64,000 bases of DNA from positions 57,994,459-58,058,458 of the forward strand of contig OX328124.1 of the NCBI GenBank assembly GCA_946811695.1, in the 5' to 3' direction. The notes below the pieces were generated by a model. That model made no database searches. It was not told the origin of the DNA and was given only the letters and a program-made list of their open reading frames with translations. The position numbers were made by a program, and so were the translations under genes. The DNA is from Gonocerus acuteangulatus. Lineage: Eukaryota; Arthropoda; Insecta; Hemiptera; Coreidae. Below, in pieces: positions 47,290-56,820 of the stretch (position 1 is the stretch's first letter; each line of letters starts with the position of its first letter).

Positions 47290-47738
47290 TCTGATTCTCC
47301 TATTGTCCTTTTTAATCCGATGTGGCTAATGTAATGCCAAACCCACCCGATCCTGGTGAGTAAATGATATGGTGCCCAGAAGGGGATACAGCGCCAGTTG
47401 ATGTTATTCTTATAATTTTACCGTTCACATTGTTTATAAACTGCGCACAGTTTGGTAGATCCTAGGCTCGCCTTTGTACAATAGGAGAAATCCTCCAGAA
47501 GTGCAAACTAATGCGTTGTTTTGTACCATTGGATTTGGCGAATTCGCCCTTCTGGTAGGAAAGTTTCATACGTTCTTCCTGTAAGCATTCTAATTATAAT
47601 AAATTTTGCTGCTGAACCTCCTGCGGCTGGATCAATCCGCTTCACGCAATTTGCGACAGGTGTCTTGGCCACTTTCTTGAAGAAACGTGCGGTCTTCTTA
47701 GGAATTTTTAACCTCCGACGAAACCACAGGCCTTTCAC
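47290..47738 (-). pseudogene. Decayed coding-like stretch, unrecognised
   Basis: In three successive minus-strand frames there are protein-like segments: GLWFRRRLKIPKKTARFF with KRIDPAAGGSAAKFI, then NNALVCTSGGFLLLYKGEPR, then NNVNGKIIRITSTGAVS and YSPGSGGFGITLATSD. GKIIRITSTGAV and the preceding repeats are loosely like blades of a beta-propeller of the NHL/SMP-30 kind. The frame changes suggest a pseudogene or missed introns. The family was not identified. Confidence 0.25.
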
Positions 47739-48570
47739 CTTGTACTCTCTAGGTGAAACATTTTCTCTTAATACTTATCATAGATTTTTCTCTTATTATC
47801 CGCTTCTTCTTCATAGTGATAACATACGTAGGATCGATGAACGCTTCAAGGAACAGGTAATATAAATGATAACGTGGACTTGGCTAGCTTTTATGACTTG
47901 GCTTTTTATTTTCATCTTCGACATCCACTAATTGAGCAGTTCCAGCCGAAGTAATAGGAACCGCTTTCTAGCTGCCATAATGTAATGAGAGCAGATGTTT
48001 ATTGATGCAACTTTCAAGCGGTGAAATTGTCAGCACTAAAATCTTTCACCTTGATAGCTCACTATAAACGGGAGATAACACCAATTAGCTGCCTTTCCAA
48101 GCATTTAATAATGGTAATAGGTGCCATTATTAATTTGTTAATTTGTCCATAACTCTAAAACTAGAAAGTAATTATCTAGCTTATAATGACACAAAATTCC
48201 GGAGGGATATTTGATGTACAATTTATTATTTACAATTATTATTTAAGGCGAGAAATTAGATTTATTAAAGGCGAGAAATCCTAAGATTTATAAAGAAAAT
48301 GGGGTTTAGGGTGATAAATCCGAAAGGACTACCATTTACCTCTATCGCAAATTTAGTTTTTTTTTTAGCTAAGCATGGGGATTGTGCACATAAGAGCAGC
48401 TTGCCATGAAAAAAACAACATTTTTCTTAGTTATCATTAGAAATGGAAAAAAAACAATATTCCGTTATAATATATTAAACTCTACATTTTTACTGTTTTT
48501 GTAAGAAAAAAATGTTTCTTCTTGTATTCGATTTCCTTCAAAATTCATTTTTGCCTTCCATCTTCGTTTT
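47739..48570. other. Unassigned stretch
   Basis: No gene or element recognised apart from the overlapping plus frame that shadows the stretch above. Confidence 0.35.
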
Positions 48571-48577
48571 CCCGCCT

Positions 48578-48614
<37 letters not shown>

Positions 48615-48793
48615 GGCGCATCTACAACTTGGCCATTAGCGCCGGGCTATCTATAGGTTGCCACCCTTTATAATGCCAACAGCACGTGGTCGGTCACCCA
48701 TTCAGGTACTGACCACGCCCGACGTTGCTTAACTTCGGTGATCTACGGGAACCGGTGTATTCAACGTGGCTATGGCCGTTGGCCCCGCCTGTT
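48571..48793 (-). mobile_element. 5S rRNA-derived SINE, complete, with 10-bp target duplication
   Basis: On the minus strand the body (48783 down to 48581) begins exactly at the first base of a 5S rRNA-like sequence, GCCAACGGCCATAGCC. It keeps the 5S internal promoter (GAAGTTAAGCAACGTCGGGC and GTACCTGAATGGGTGAC) over about 109 nt and then continues with TTATAAAGGGTGGCAACC, GATAGCCCGGCGCTAATGGC, GATGCGCCGT and a poly(A) of about 32. CCCGCCTGTT flanks it exactly on both sides. The 5S part lacks about ten bases near its 3' end compared with a normal 5S gene, so it is a SINE head and not a functional rRNA gene. Confidence 0.9.
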
Positions 48794-49346
48794 CTTCAAA
48801 AAGTAATTAGCTAGGTGGTAGACGTCACCCCTTTATCACGATATCAGACAGATCCAGATGAAATCTTTCACTCTGCTCTTCATTATAGGTTTTCGGGGAA
48901 AGAATTGTGGTTTCGAAATTCAAAAGTATTTACGGTTTTTTTTTTTTTTTAATGATGATAATAAATATTCATTAATTGTTCATGGTAATTTTTAATAATT
49001 ATTTTAATTTGTTTTTAAATATTGAAAGCGGAAAATGAAATAAAAAGGTTCGTAAACGTTCATAAAATTCAAAGGAATTTACGGTAGAAACAATAATGAC
49101 CTGTAACATCGCAGTACCACGGAAAATGTATTGCTAAGGATCAGGTGAACATTTGCAGAACTGATCGGAGACCACTGTGGTAAAAGAACTTGTATGTGTA
49201 CAATTTTTTTTTTTTTTTCAAAGAAATGTAAATAAAATGTCTAGAAAGATATTCCATATTGTATAATTAATGATTAATCCAAATTTATATCTCCCAATAC
49301 TGCTTTGTAATTTTGAAAAATTGTTTATTAAATGGAAAAGAAAGAG
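48794..49346. other. Unassigned stretch
   Basis: AT-rich, with two T runs; nothing recognised. Confidence 0.35.
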
Positions 49347-49638
49347 TCAATAATCGCTAGTTTCAGGTAAACCGCAACACGAATCAGAGTATTTTGAGGT
49401 ATAGCGAGAACTAAGTTTTTTTCTGGAATACATTACTTCAGTTGTACAAGGTTTTTTTTTCGTTGGCGGTAATAGACTGAACAAATTTCCTAGCTCTTGT
49501 CCAAGGTTAGAAGGAGCATTGTCGAGCGGCTGAAGAAGTGGCGAGAGGGCGACGGCCGATGTCCGAGGACAAAGCAGCCACATCATTAAAGCTAGCGATA
49601 ATGCTGCTATGAATAGGACAAGACCATCCTCACCTACG
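49347..49638 (-). CDS. Possible secreted peptide exon
   Basis: The minus-strand frame is open from about 49638 to a stop at 49347 and the DNA is clearly richer in G+C than its surroundings. Upstream of MMWLLCPRTSAVA the same frame reads GLVLFIAALSLALMMWLL, which with CPRTSAVA would make a good signal peptide. The remainder has basic clusters (TKKK, SRKK) and CC near the end (SDSCCGLPETSDY stop), as in peptide precursors. No start codon is available upstream in frame, so an earlier exon would be required. I do not recognise the family; it may be chance. Confidence 0.3.
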
Positions 49639-50006
49639 CTCCATCACGCCCTGCGCCGTCATTCTCTTAGCTCCAGGTCTTTCATCCTATAGCAATCAGT
49701 GCATCTCATCATCTCCAATAGCACAATGGGGTTTCATTAAACTTTCCGTCAACAGGTCATACCTCCTGTCAATTATTTTGACTTGCCCGGTGATTAATTA
49801 AGGCCGCGCTGTAGATAAAATATACTGAGGAATAGTTCGTCTATCTAGAGCTTCGTCAATTTAGCGTGATTCCATATAAAAAGAATAGAAACTCTTAATA
49901 TTTAGCCGCCAATAGAACGAAATTAATACCGTAAAATGGAGTCAGATTAGTACAGTGTGGTGAACTTGGTACAAGCCTGTAATGCTAGGGTTGGGTTGGG
50001 TTCAAG
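49639..50006. other. Unassigned stretch
   Basis: The first 100 bases remain GC-rich (possible exon flank of the frame above); the rest is unremarkable. Confidence 0.35.
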
Positions 50007-50329
50007 CGTAAACTCTATGAGGGACAGTTCATTTCTAGTAATTCAAGGTCTGCCATCATAGTTGAAATTAACCGCAATTAAAAATAATACTATGAAATAG
50101 ATGCAGTACGGTAACAGCTGTTCCGTCTAGGCGAGCATGCTCTCTTCAAAATTAAAAATTCCAACCCTTCTAAAAATACTTAAAAATTTGAATATAAAAA
50201 AAAAAAAAACCTTTCTTAGCGATTGCTTACATCCTAAAGGGAATGTCCATGCAAAATTTCAAATTTTTCTATCAAGTGGTTTGGGCTGGGCAATGATAGG
50301 TCAGTGAGTGGTATTTGACAAATATATAG

Positions 50330-50330
<1 letters not shown>
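50007..50330 (-). mobile_element. Helitron 5' region, minus orientation
   Basis: It is the complement of the first ~320 bp of the Helitron at 24316 (TCAAATACCACTCACTGACC, TGGACATTCCC, GAACAGCTGTTACC). The first few bases of the TC end are changed and run into a (TA)n tract. The 3' end is missing. Confidence 0.7.

Positions 50331-50333
<3 letters not shown>

Positions 50334-50362
<29 letters not shown>
50334..50362. repeat. (TA)n microsatellite
   Basis: Short TA tract followed by a CA tract. Confidence 0.85.
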
Positions 50363-50371
<9 letters not shown>

Positions 50372-50777
50372 CACACACACACATATACATACATAGATAT
50401 AAATAAAGTAGCTAGCTATCTTTTTTATAAATTGATAACTCTTGATTTTCTTGATTTGTTCACCCCTTCACTTCCGGGGTCCGTGGGATTAGCCAAATCT
50501 TAGGATAAAGACTCAGGGTTTTTCTTGACGAAAATGACTTCCTGCAAGAACCGTGATTACTCACGGGGGGGGGGGGTCAATCTTTCGTAACGAGTTCCAA
50601 CATTTCGAACAAATACGTAATAATGCTTTTCATAATTCTGCTAACTGTCCGTACAAATATGTGTCCATCCTTTCACTTAGGTAAACTTTCATATCCTAAG
50701 CTTAAGGCTCACCTGTTTAAAATTGCATAAACTGTTACACAACAACTTCTTGACTGATTTTTGTTTTTCTGTTTTAG
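50363..50777. other. Unassigned stretch, possible intron end
   Basis: No gene recognised. It ends in a pyrimidine-rich tract and branch-point-like CTGAT that precede the candidate exon at 50778. Confidence 0.35.
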
Positions 50778-50806
50778 GAATGGCGCTGACGGTCACCATA
50801 ATTTCG
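50778..50806 (+). other. Candidate 29-nt microexon
   Basis: The segment is framed by near-ideal splice sites: TTTTTGTTTTTCTGTTTTAG before it, with a CTGAT branch-point-like motif about 22 bases upstream of the AG, and GTAAGTTAC after it. Two frames are open; the one that would follow a phase-1 exon reads MALTVTIIS and ends in phase 0. Both the candidate first exon at 10157 and the candidate exon at 37522-37579 end in phase 1. The gene is not recognised. Confidence 0.4.
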
Positions 50807-50879
50807 GTAAGTTACTTCATTTATATTATTGATTTAGAAGTGAAGGAATTGTTCATAAAAGTCTGTATTTCGAACGTGT

Positions 50880-51040
50880 AGGCAAGCTCTTTTTTCACCG
50901 ATAGGTGATGCCACGATAACTTTTAGGTGACCCTAGATAAGTGTGGATATAATGCTGAAGAAGGCTAATAAAAAGCATGCCGAAACGTTCAAAATATAGA
51001 TTTTTATGAAAATCTGACGTTACCTTTTCTCATCTCATTA
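50880..51040 (-). mobile_element. GGTTGGGATTCGGC-family fragment
   Basis: On the minus strand it carries AAATCTATATTTTGAACG, CGGCATGC and GCCTTCTTCAGC, the conserved left section. An adjacent segment (CCACGATAACTTTTAGGTGA) also occurs beside the copy at 15952, so both belong to one larger repeat. Confidence 0.55.
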
Positions 51041-51761
51041 TTGTTAATTTAGAAAGACTATTTCTCAGTTTTTAATATTTCAAGGAATATTTCTAATATA
51101 TCGCACTAGAATTTCTAAAGTGATGAAACTCAAAAAGAAAAAAAAAAAAAAACAAACTCAAAATGAGACACCCTCGCCTATGTAGAGGGGTCAGTCCATA
51201 TCAAATCATCCAGAAAAATAGTGAAATGAAACCCATGTCCTCAGAATTGCCTGGAACTTTTTTTATTTGTTGAGCTGGTCATTCTAACGATATATTCCAA
51301 ATTATAGTTAGATATCCTTAATAATTTTTGAGTTATGAATTTTTAAAGTTGTCTATAAAACTTGTTTTTTCTTTTACTGACGTTTTAAGTCAAAGCGACT
51401 TTCATTTACTCAAAAAATCATTACTCTGTTTACGTTAATGATATCTCAATGGGATTTTCACCAAAATGGTCACAATAATATTTTGAATATGGGAAAAATA
51501 TATTTACTATCTGTTATCTTTCTGGTTGCTAAGTATATTTATTTAAAAACATAATTTTATTTTAAAATAAATTAAAAACATAAAAATTTCAAAAATCTAT
51601 AAAAATAAAAGGCGCTCCATAAAATCAAGTTCTTTTTTCATGAATACATTCTTAAAAGTATAAACTATTAGATTTTAAAAGAAAAACTCTGGGATTTTGC
51701 TGTTAAATATTCTTAAATCAATAAAATAATATAAATTCCTTTTTTTTTTTTAAATTACTTA

Positions 51762-51920
51762 AACGTCGGGCGTGGTCAGTACCTGAATGGGTGACCGACT
51801 ATGTGCTGATGGTATAATAAAAGGGTGGCGACCTGTAGATAGCCCGGCGCTAATAGCCAAATAGTTGATGCGCCTTACAAAAAAAAAAAAATAAAAAAAA
51901 AAAAAAAATAAAAAAAAAAT
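51762..51920 (+). mobile_element. Truncated 5S-derived SINE in the left arm
   Basis: It begins inside the 5S promoter (CGTCGGGCGTGGTCAGTACC) and continues through AAGGGTGGCGACCTGTAGAT, GATAGCCCGGCGCTAATAGC and GATGCGCCTTA to an A-rich tail. It mirrors the SINE at 53334-53458. Confidence 0.8.
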
Positions 51921-52097
51921 TGCCTACTTAATGATTAATATCAGCGTACTGAAGCTACATTTACTATTACTTAGGTTAATCTTAATATAAACTTGTGTGA
52001 ATAAACTATTTTTAAAGTTTACTATAAACTTAGTTTTTTATTATTCTAATTGACTACAGAAAATTACTTACTAGACCATTCGTACTTACTAGACAGA

Positions 52098-52281
52098 AAA
52101 GAAATACCCACTTATCGAATATGCAACAGAACTCACCGTCAAACATATACTAACTGACTGTAGACAACGTAGCAAACTAACCATTCCTTACGACTTATAT
52201 GACTTACTGACGGAATGTAGCCCATACATACAAACACTACTAACACATTTAAAGCATGAAAACATCTATTCAAAAATATAA
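52098..52281 (+). pseudogene. LINE ORF2 C-terminal fragment
   Basis: The frame reads EYATELTVKHILTDCRQRS, then LYDLLTECSPYIQTLLTHL and HENIYSKI before a stop. TVKHIL.DC followed by a helical stretch and a final LY.KI-like end is the pattern at the C-terminus of many Jockey/R1/I-type ORF2 proteins, where a C..C....H....C finger is common; the first cysteines are lost here (YAT in place of C..C). Only this piece is present, in the core of the foldback. Confidence 0.5.
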
Positions 52282-52345
52282 CGTACGTTTTAGGAAAATA
52301 TTTTTATTTCCTTTTTGTTTTTAATCTATATAATGATTTTGATTG

Positions 52346-52411
52346 AAAATTTTGTTAGCTTACATATTTTTATGACAACTATCATAAAAATATGTAAGCT
52401 AACAAAATTTT
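52346..52411. repeat. Perfect 30-bp stem-loop
   Basis: Thirty bases starting AAAATTTTGTTAGCTTACAT pair exactly with 52382-52411 across a 6-base loop. The size is in the range of a small RNA precursor, but the stem is AT-rich and has no bulges, which is more like a tiny MITE. Confidence 0.75.
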
Positions 52412-52879
52412 TTTTTTAGGACAGCTGACCATTTGTAGATTTGACCAAAACTAACTGCCTTTGATTCTGTCGTTTAAATGAGCTCGTCGCCTCCGTTGCG
52501 ATTATTTATTGTAAATAAATAAATAATTGACTACAGTGAAAACAATTCGTTTGTGTTGCAAAATGAAGCCAAGATTATTATTGGAACAACAACAGTTGTT
52601 CTTTTCATCTAGTTGTGATCTTAATGATATCTCAATGGGATTTTCACCAAAATGGTCACAATAATATTTTGAATATGGGAAAAATATATTTACTATCTGT
52701 TATCTTTCTGGTTGCTAAGTATATTTATTTAAAAACAAAATTTTATTTTTGCCATCTAGTTGTGATCTATACAAGATAAGAAAACACCAAAGAACTGCAA
52801 CTTTCCGATCTCTGTGAGGTATCTCATGACTTGGAAGATGATGTGGCATTTGTCTATGAAAATCAAAAGGTTGTCACAA

Positions 52880-53050
52880 CATTTCCGAAATTAATTATCC
52901 AGAAGTAAAAACTGTGATGGTGTTTTTGCTACCAGTTATGGGAAGTCCCCTCGTGACGGTATTGGCGGAATTATCAAGCGGATTGTAATAAAAGCAAACC
53001 TTCAATGTACTCCAGGAGCCAGACATTTTTTGGCTTTTATATTACAAAAA
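52880..53050 (+). pseudogene. Fragment of a repeat-associated protein of unknown function
   Basis: One frame reads VFATSYGKSPRDGIGGIIKR followed by IVIKANLQCTPGARHFLAF and a stop. ATS.GKSP.DGIGG..KR is a conserved block I recall from uncharacterised arthropod and cnidarian proteins that are often encoded near mobile elements. The part that should precede it is out of frame. It looks like a captured or retrocopied piece in the core of the foldback. The family name and function are not known to me. Confidence 0.4.
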
Positions 53051-53322
53051 TAGATAACATAAAGCTTACTCTGGTGTTAAAAAGGAAACAATAATAGATT
53101 CCAGGCAAAAACCGGAGGATCGTTTCAGTTCAGCCAAGACTGTGTCCGGGACACGTAGTTTTTACTATTTTTAACCAAAATTTTACTTACTTAAATTTTC
53201 GGAAACTACCAAACTTAAGTTTATAGTAAACTTTAAACATAGTTGATTTTCATACGTTTATATTAAGATTAACCTAAGTAATAATAGTAAATGTAGCTTC
53301 AGTAAGCTTATATTAATCATTA

Positions 53323-53469
53323 AGTAGGTAATTTCTTTTTTTTTTGTAAGGCGCATCAACTATTTGGCTATTAGCGCCGGGCTATCTACAGGTCGCCACC
53401 CTTTTATAATACCAACAGCACATAGTCGGTCACCCATTCAGGTACTGACCACGCCAGTAGTAGGTAATT
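53323..53469 (-). mobile_element. Truncated 5S-derived SINE in the right arm
   Basis: On the minus strand the body 53458 down to 53334 has GGCGTGGTCAGTACCTGAAT, AAGGGTGGCGACCTGTAGAT and the common tail. AGTAGGTAATT flanks it on both sides (11 bp). It is the mirror partner of the copy in the left arm. Confidence 0.85.
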
Positions 53470-54045
53470 ATTAAAAAAAAAAAGAGTTCATATTATTTCA
53501 TTGATTTAAGAATATTTAACAGCAAAATCCCAGAGTTTTTCTTTTAAAATCTAATAGTTTATACTTTTATGAATGTATCCAGGAAAAAAGAACTTGATTT
53601 TATGGAGCGCCTTTTATTTTTATCGATTTTTGAAATTTTTATGTTTTTAATCTATTTTAAATTAAAATTTTGTTTTTAAATTAAAATTTTGTTTTTAAAT
53701 AAATACACTTAGCAACTAGACAGATAACAGATAGAAAATATATTTTTCACATATTCAAAATATTATTGGGACCATTTTGGTGAAAATCCCATTGAGATAT
53801 CATTATCATTAACAGAGTAATGATTTTTTTAGTAAATGAAAGTCGCTTTGACTTAAATCGTCAGTAAAAGCAAAACCAAGTTTTATAGACAACTTTAAAA
53901 ATTCATAACTCAAAAAGTATTGAAGATATCTAACTAAAATTTGGAATATATCGTTAGAATGACCAGTTCAACAAATAAAAAAAGTTTCAGGCAATTCTGA
54001 GGACATGGGTTTCATGGCCTGGATGATCTGATATGGACTGACCCA

Positions 54046-55478
54046 GGGGTAATAGCATTAAAACAGGAAGAGTGACTCAAGTGCCCTCTGGCGTACAAGC
54101 TCTGAAGCTAGGTTGATGGTTAAGAAAGAGATATTTACTAATCTCTTTCATAGTCATAACTGAAAAACACCGATTTCTGAGTTTTGTCACTTTAGAAATA
54201 CTAGTGCGATATGTTAAATTTAAAAAAATGCGTAATTGATTCGAGGATTTTTCGATGAAATCAATTCATGAATCTCCTGAGTGTTTGTGCTGAACCATTT
54301 GTTGAATTATATTTAATTTATTTTTGATTCCATGTAACATTTTAAAATTTGTTTGATAATGCAGGGTTAGATATAGAAACAACGTTTTCTTCTAAGAAAT
54401 GTTGCTAAATAAGTTGCAAATAAAAAATAATTACTTTTAAGAAATATAATAAATAATAATTACTATAATAATAAATAAATAATTACGGAAATAAAAAATA
54501 ATTACTTTTAAGAAATAGAAATAGTAATAATATTGTCAGTAATAATATTTTTATACCGATAAAATTATTTATACCATCAAATCTTTTAAAATAAAAATAT
54601 TTTGATCGAAATGGTTTTTAAATTGTTTTGTACATTTTGTGAAGTCACGAGCCAAAATCCATTCTTACCCGCGCCACTCTTACTCAATGCCCGAATAAAA
54701 TATTTGATTGAACCTTTCACGTTTCTGGGGCAGTGGTCTTTAAATTAGTTCTGCTGTGAAGAAATTTCCTACAAACAATTTTGGTTTGCTCAACGTTGTT
54801 TGTGTTTTTGAAATTACTCCCTATCGAATATTATTTCTTAAACAAGATATTTTATTAGGCAGCTATTGTTTAATTTGTTTATTTGACGCTTTCTAGAGGT
54901 TATATACTGATTACGAACCTTATTAGTAATAAATAAATCAGTTCTTTCTTTCTTTTTAAATTCATGTTTCATTGTTAATATTGTATGGTATGTCGCCCAT
55001 CTCGAAAAATAGACAAACTTGCAGAAGTACCTTCATCTATAACGTCTTTCCCTTCCTAACATTCATCCTGTGGTTTGAAAAAATAGAATAGAAACTCTTC
55101 TTGGATAGCCTTAATAAAATCAACACTTCCGGCAGAGTTGGCCATAGCGAAAATGTGTCTTGAACATTTCTAGTAGGGAATTCTTCTGAGTCGTCATCTG
55201 CCTACAATTTCTCAACCGTTTTCATGATATTTAACAAAATAAAACTGATGTCTATTAACATAATTATTTTAATAAGTTCCCTTTTCCAAACGTAACCGAG
55301 ATTCGTTTATCTTAGTTTACATAAACGCGGAATTTGTGAACAAATTTGAAGTTCCTCCATTCCTATTGATCCCACTTAACCAAATGTTAAGTGTTCTCAA
55401 AAATATTAAGGAGATCACCTTGATTTTATTCGAATCAAAACCGAACCATTTCTGTAAACGCGGACAGTTAAATACACA

Positions 55479-55480
<2 letters not shown>
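54046..55480. other. Unassigned stretch
   Basis: No gene or element confirmed. AT-rich with AATAAT-rich parts at 54430-54600. Confidence 0.35.
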
Positions 55481-55481
<1 letters not shown>

Positions 55482-55523
<42 letters not shown>

Positions 55524-55525
55524 TA
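55482..55525. repeat. (TA)n microsatellite
   Basis: TA tract next to the hairpin element at 55528. Confidence 0.9.
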
Positions 55526-55527
55526 TT

Positions 55528-55812
55528 CGAATGATCTATAGGTTAAGAAACGTTGATATTCACTTCTGTATCGCATCATTAAACGTTAAAATCAGGTGTT
55601 TATAGAGCTTTTTGTTCCTCGCTGTAAGGAGGATACCCCGCGTATGACGTTTACTTGATGCTATCCAGAAGTGAATATCAACGTTTCGAATGATCTATAG
55701 GTTAAGAAACGTTGATATTCACTTCTGGATCGCATCATGTAAACGTCATACGCGGGGTATCCTCCTTACAGCGAGGAACAAAAAGCTCTATTAACACCTG
55801 ATTTTAACGTTT
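55528..55812. repeat. Hairpin element with an internal direct repeat
   Basis: Arms of about 107 bp (55581-55687 and 55706-55812) are near-perfect inverted copies, with CCTCGCTGTAAGGAGGATAC and its complement. A 50-bp segment starting CGAATGATCTATAGGTTAAG occurs twice in direct orientation, before the left arm (55528) and across the centre (55686). No gene. Confidence 0.8.
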
Positions 55813-56217
55813 ATTTGAAATTGAATTAGTTTATTTGACTTATTATGTTTTGTGGTTAGTTCTTTTTATTCCTACAAATTCTAGCCCAAGATCTGATGCT
55901 ATGGAAGAAGTAAGTATAAATTCTAGGAATGGCTTGTAATTTACTTTCAGGAGAAATAATTCCAAAATGCCATTAATTCATGATTGCTACTACTTACAAT
56001 CAGAAGGTAGCCTTCATTTTCTTTACTATGATTACGTCATGTTCTTTGTCTGCCTGATCCTGGAATTATCAATCTTTTTTTTACGCCAACCTGATCCTTC
56101 ATATTGGCCTTGACATTCTCGTCGTCCTTCAGAATAATCTGGTTACTTGATATTCCATTCCCAATGAGCTGGCTGAATAAAACCTCAAATGTAAGACTAT
56201 AAACGAAAGATCTGCTG
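55813..56217. other. Unassigned stretch
   Basis: No gene or element confirmed. A short acceptor-and-donor-framed segment at 55885-55909 was considered and not accepted. Confidence 0.35.
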
Positions 56218-56232
56218 TATCTCCGTATCGAC

Positions 56233-56820
56233 TCACCTAAGTGCGTTAAATGTGGCGAGCAGCACAAGTCTGAAGACTGCGCTAAACCCAAAGACGCACC
56301 TGCAACCTGCGCCAACTGTGGCGACAATCATCCAGCCAACTACAAAGGATGCGATGTCTACAAGGCCCTCAGAACTCTTAGGACTCAACGGCAGAGGACG
56401 AGCAGCGCAACCCGCCTGACCAACGTACAGGCTTCTGCCATCAAAGATGCCACACATACTCAGCCTCAGCAGCCATCCACATCAGCAACTTCACCTCGGA
56501 GGCCAAATGTCTCGTATGCCTCTCTTCCCTCCTCTAGGCAAAAGAATGTGCTGGTAAATCCAATGCCAGCACAAAAACCACCAACCACCCCAACCCCAGC
56601 ACAAAACCTCACACCTCCTTCCCAAACCTCCCAGAAGAATATCCCATCAGTTTCCTCTCCTAAACCTATTAATGCTCCCCCTGTTCCTCCCACTCCTACA
56701 CCCCAAGATCCCTTCAACCTGTTTTCCTCGTTCCTAAATAAGTTGGAAACATTACTAACTCCTCTTATCTCCCTTATGACCTCCCTAATTTCCGACATTC
56801 TTCCGAAACTTCTTAAATGA
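56233..56820 (+). pseudogene. Jockey ORF1 (gag-like), 5'-truncated
   Basis: The frame enters at SPKCVKCGEQHKSEDC and runs open to a stop at 56818-56820, about 195 codons. Two zinc knuckles remain, C-x2-C-x3-H-x4-C (CVKCGEQHKSEDC) and C-x2-C-x3-H-x6-C (CANCGDNHPANYKGC), which are the last two of the three usual in Jockey ORF1. A proline/threonine/serine-rich tail follows, ending LISDILPKLLK. ORF1 protein binds the element RNA in a nucleoprotein particle. The N-terminal half and the start codon were lost with the 5' truncation. Its stop overlaps the ORF2 start as ATGA, an arrangement that suggests coupled termination and reinitiation. Confidence 0.85.

Larger units (their letters stand above)
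51185..54045. mobile_element. 2.9-kb foldback element
   Basis: Arms of about 870 bp (51185-52060 and 53155-54045) are inverted copies: the left begins GGGTCAGTCCATATCA and the right ends with its complement. A core of about 1.1 kb lies between, including a direct repeat of an arm segment at 52619-52745. Each arm carries a copy of the same truncated 5S SINE at the matching place. The core has LINE and other gene fragments. Class unknown; the ends show no clear target duplication. Confidence 0.75.

Noticed and set aside
48675..48783. A functional 5S rRNA gene
   Set aside because: About ten bases are missing near the 3' end and a SINE tail, poly(A) and target duplication follow, so it is a SINE head.
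55885..55909. Possible 25-nt microexon framed by ATTCTAG and GTAAGTAT
   Set aside because: The splice signals are good but the frame that would follow the candidate exon at 50806 hits a stop; support is too thin.
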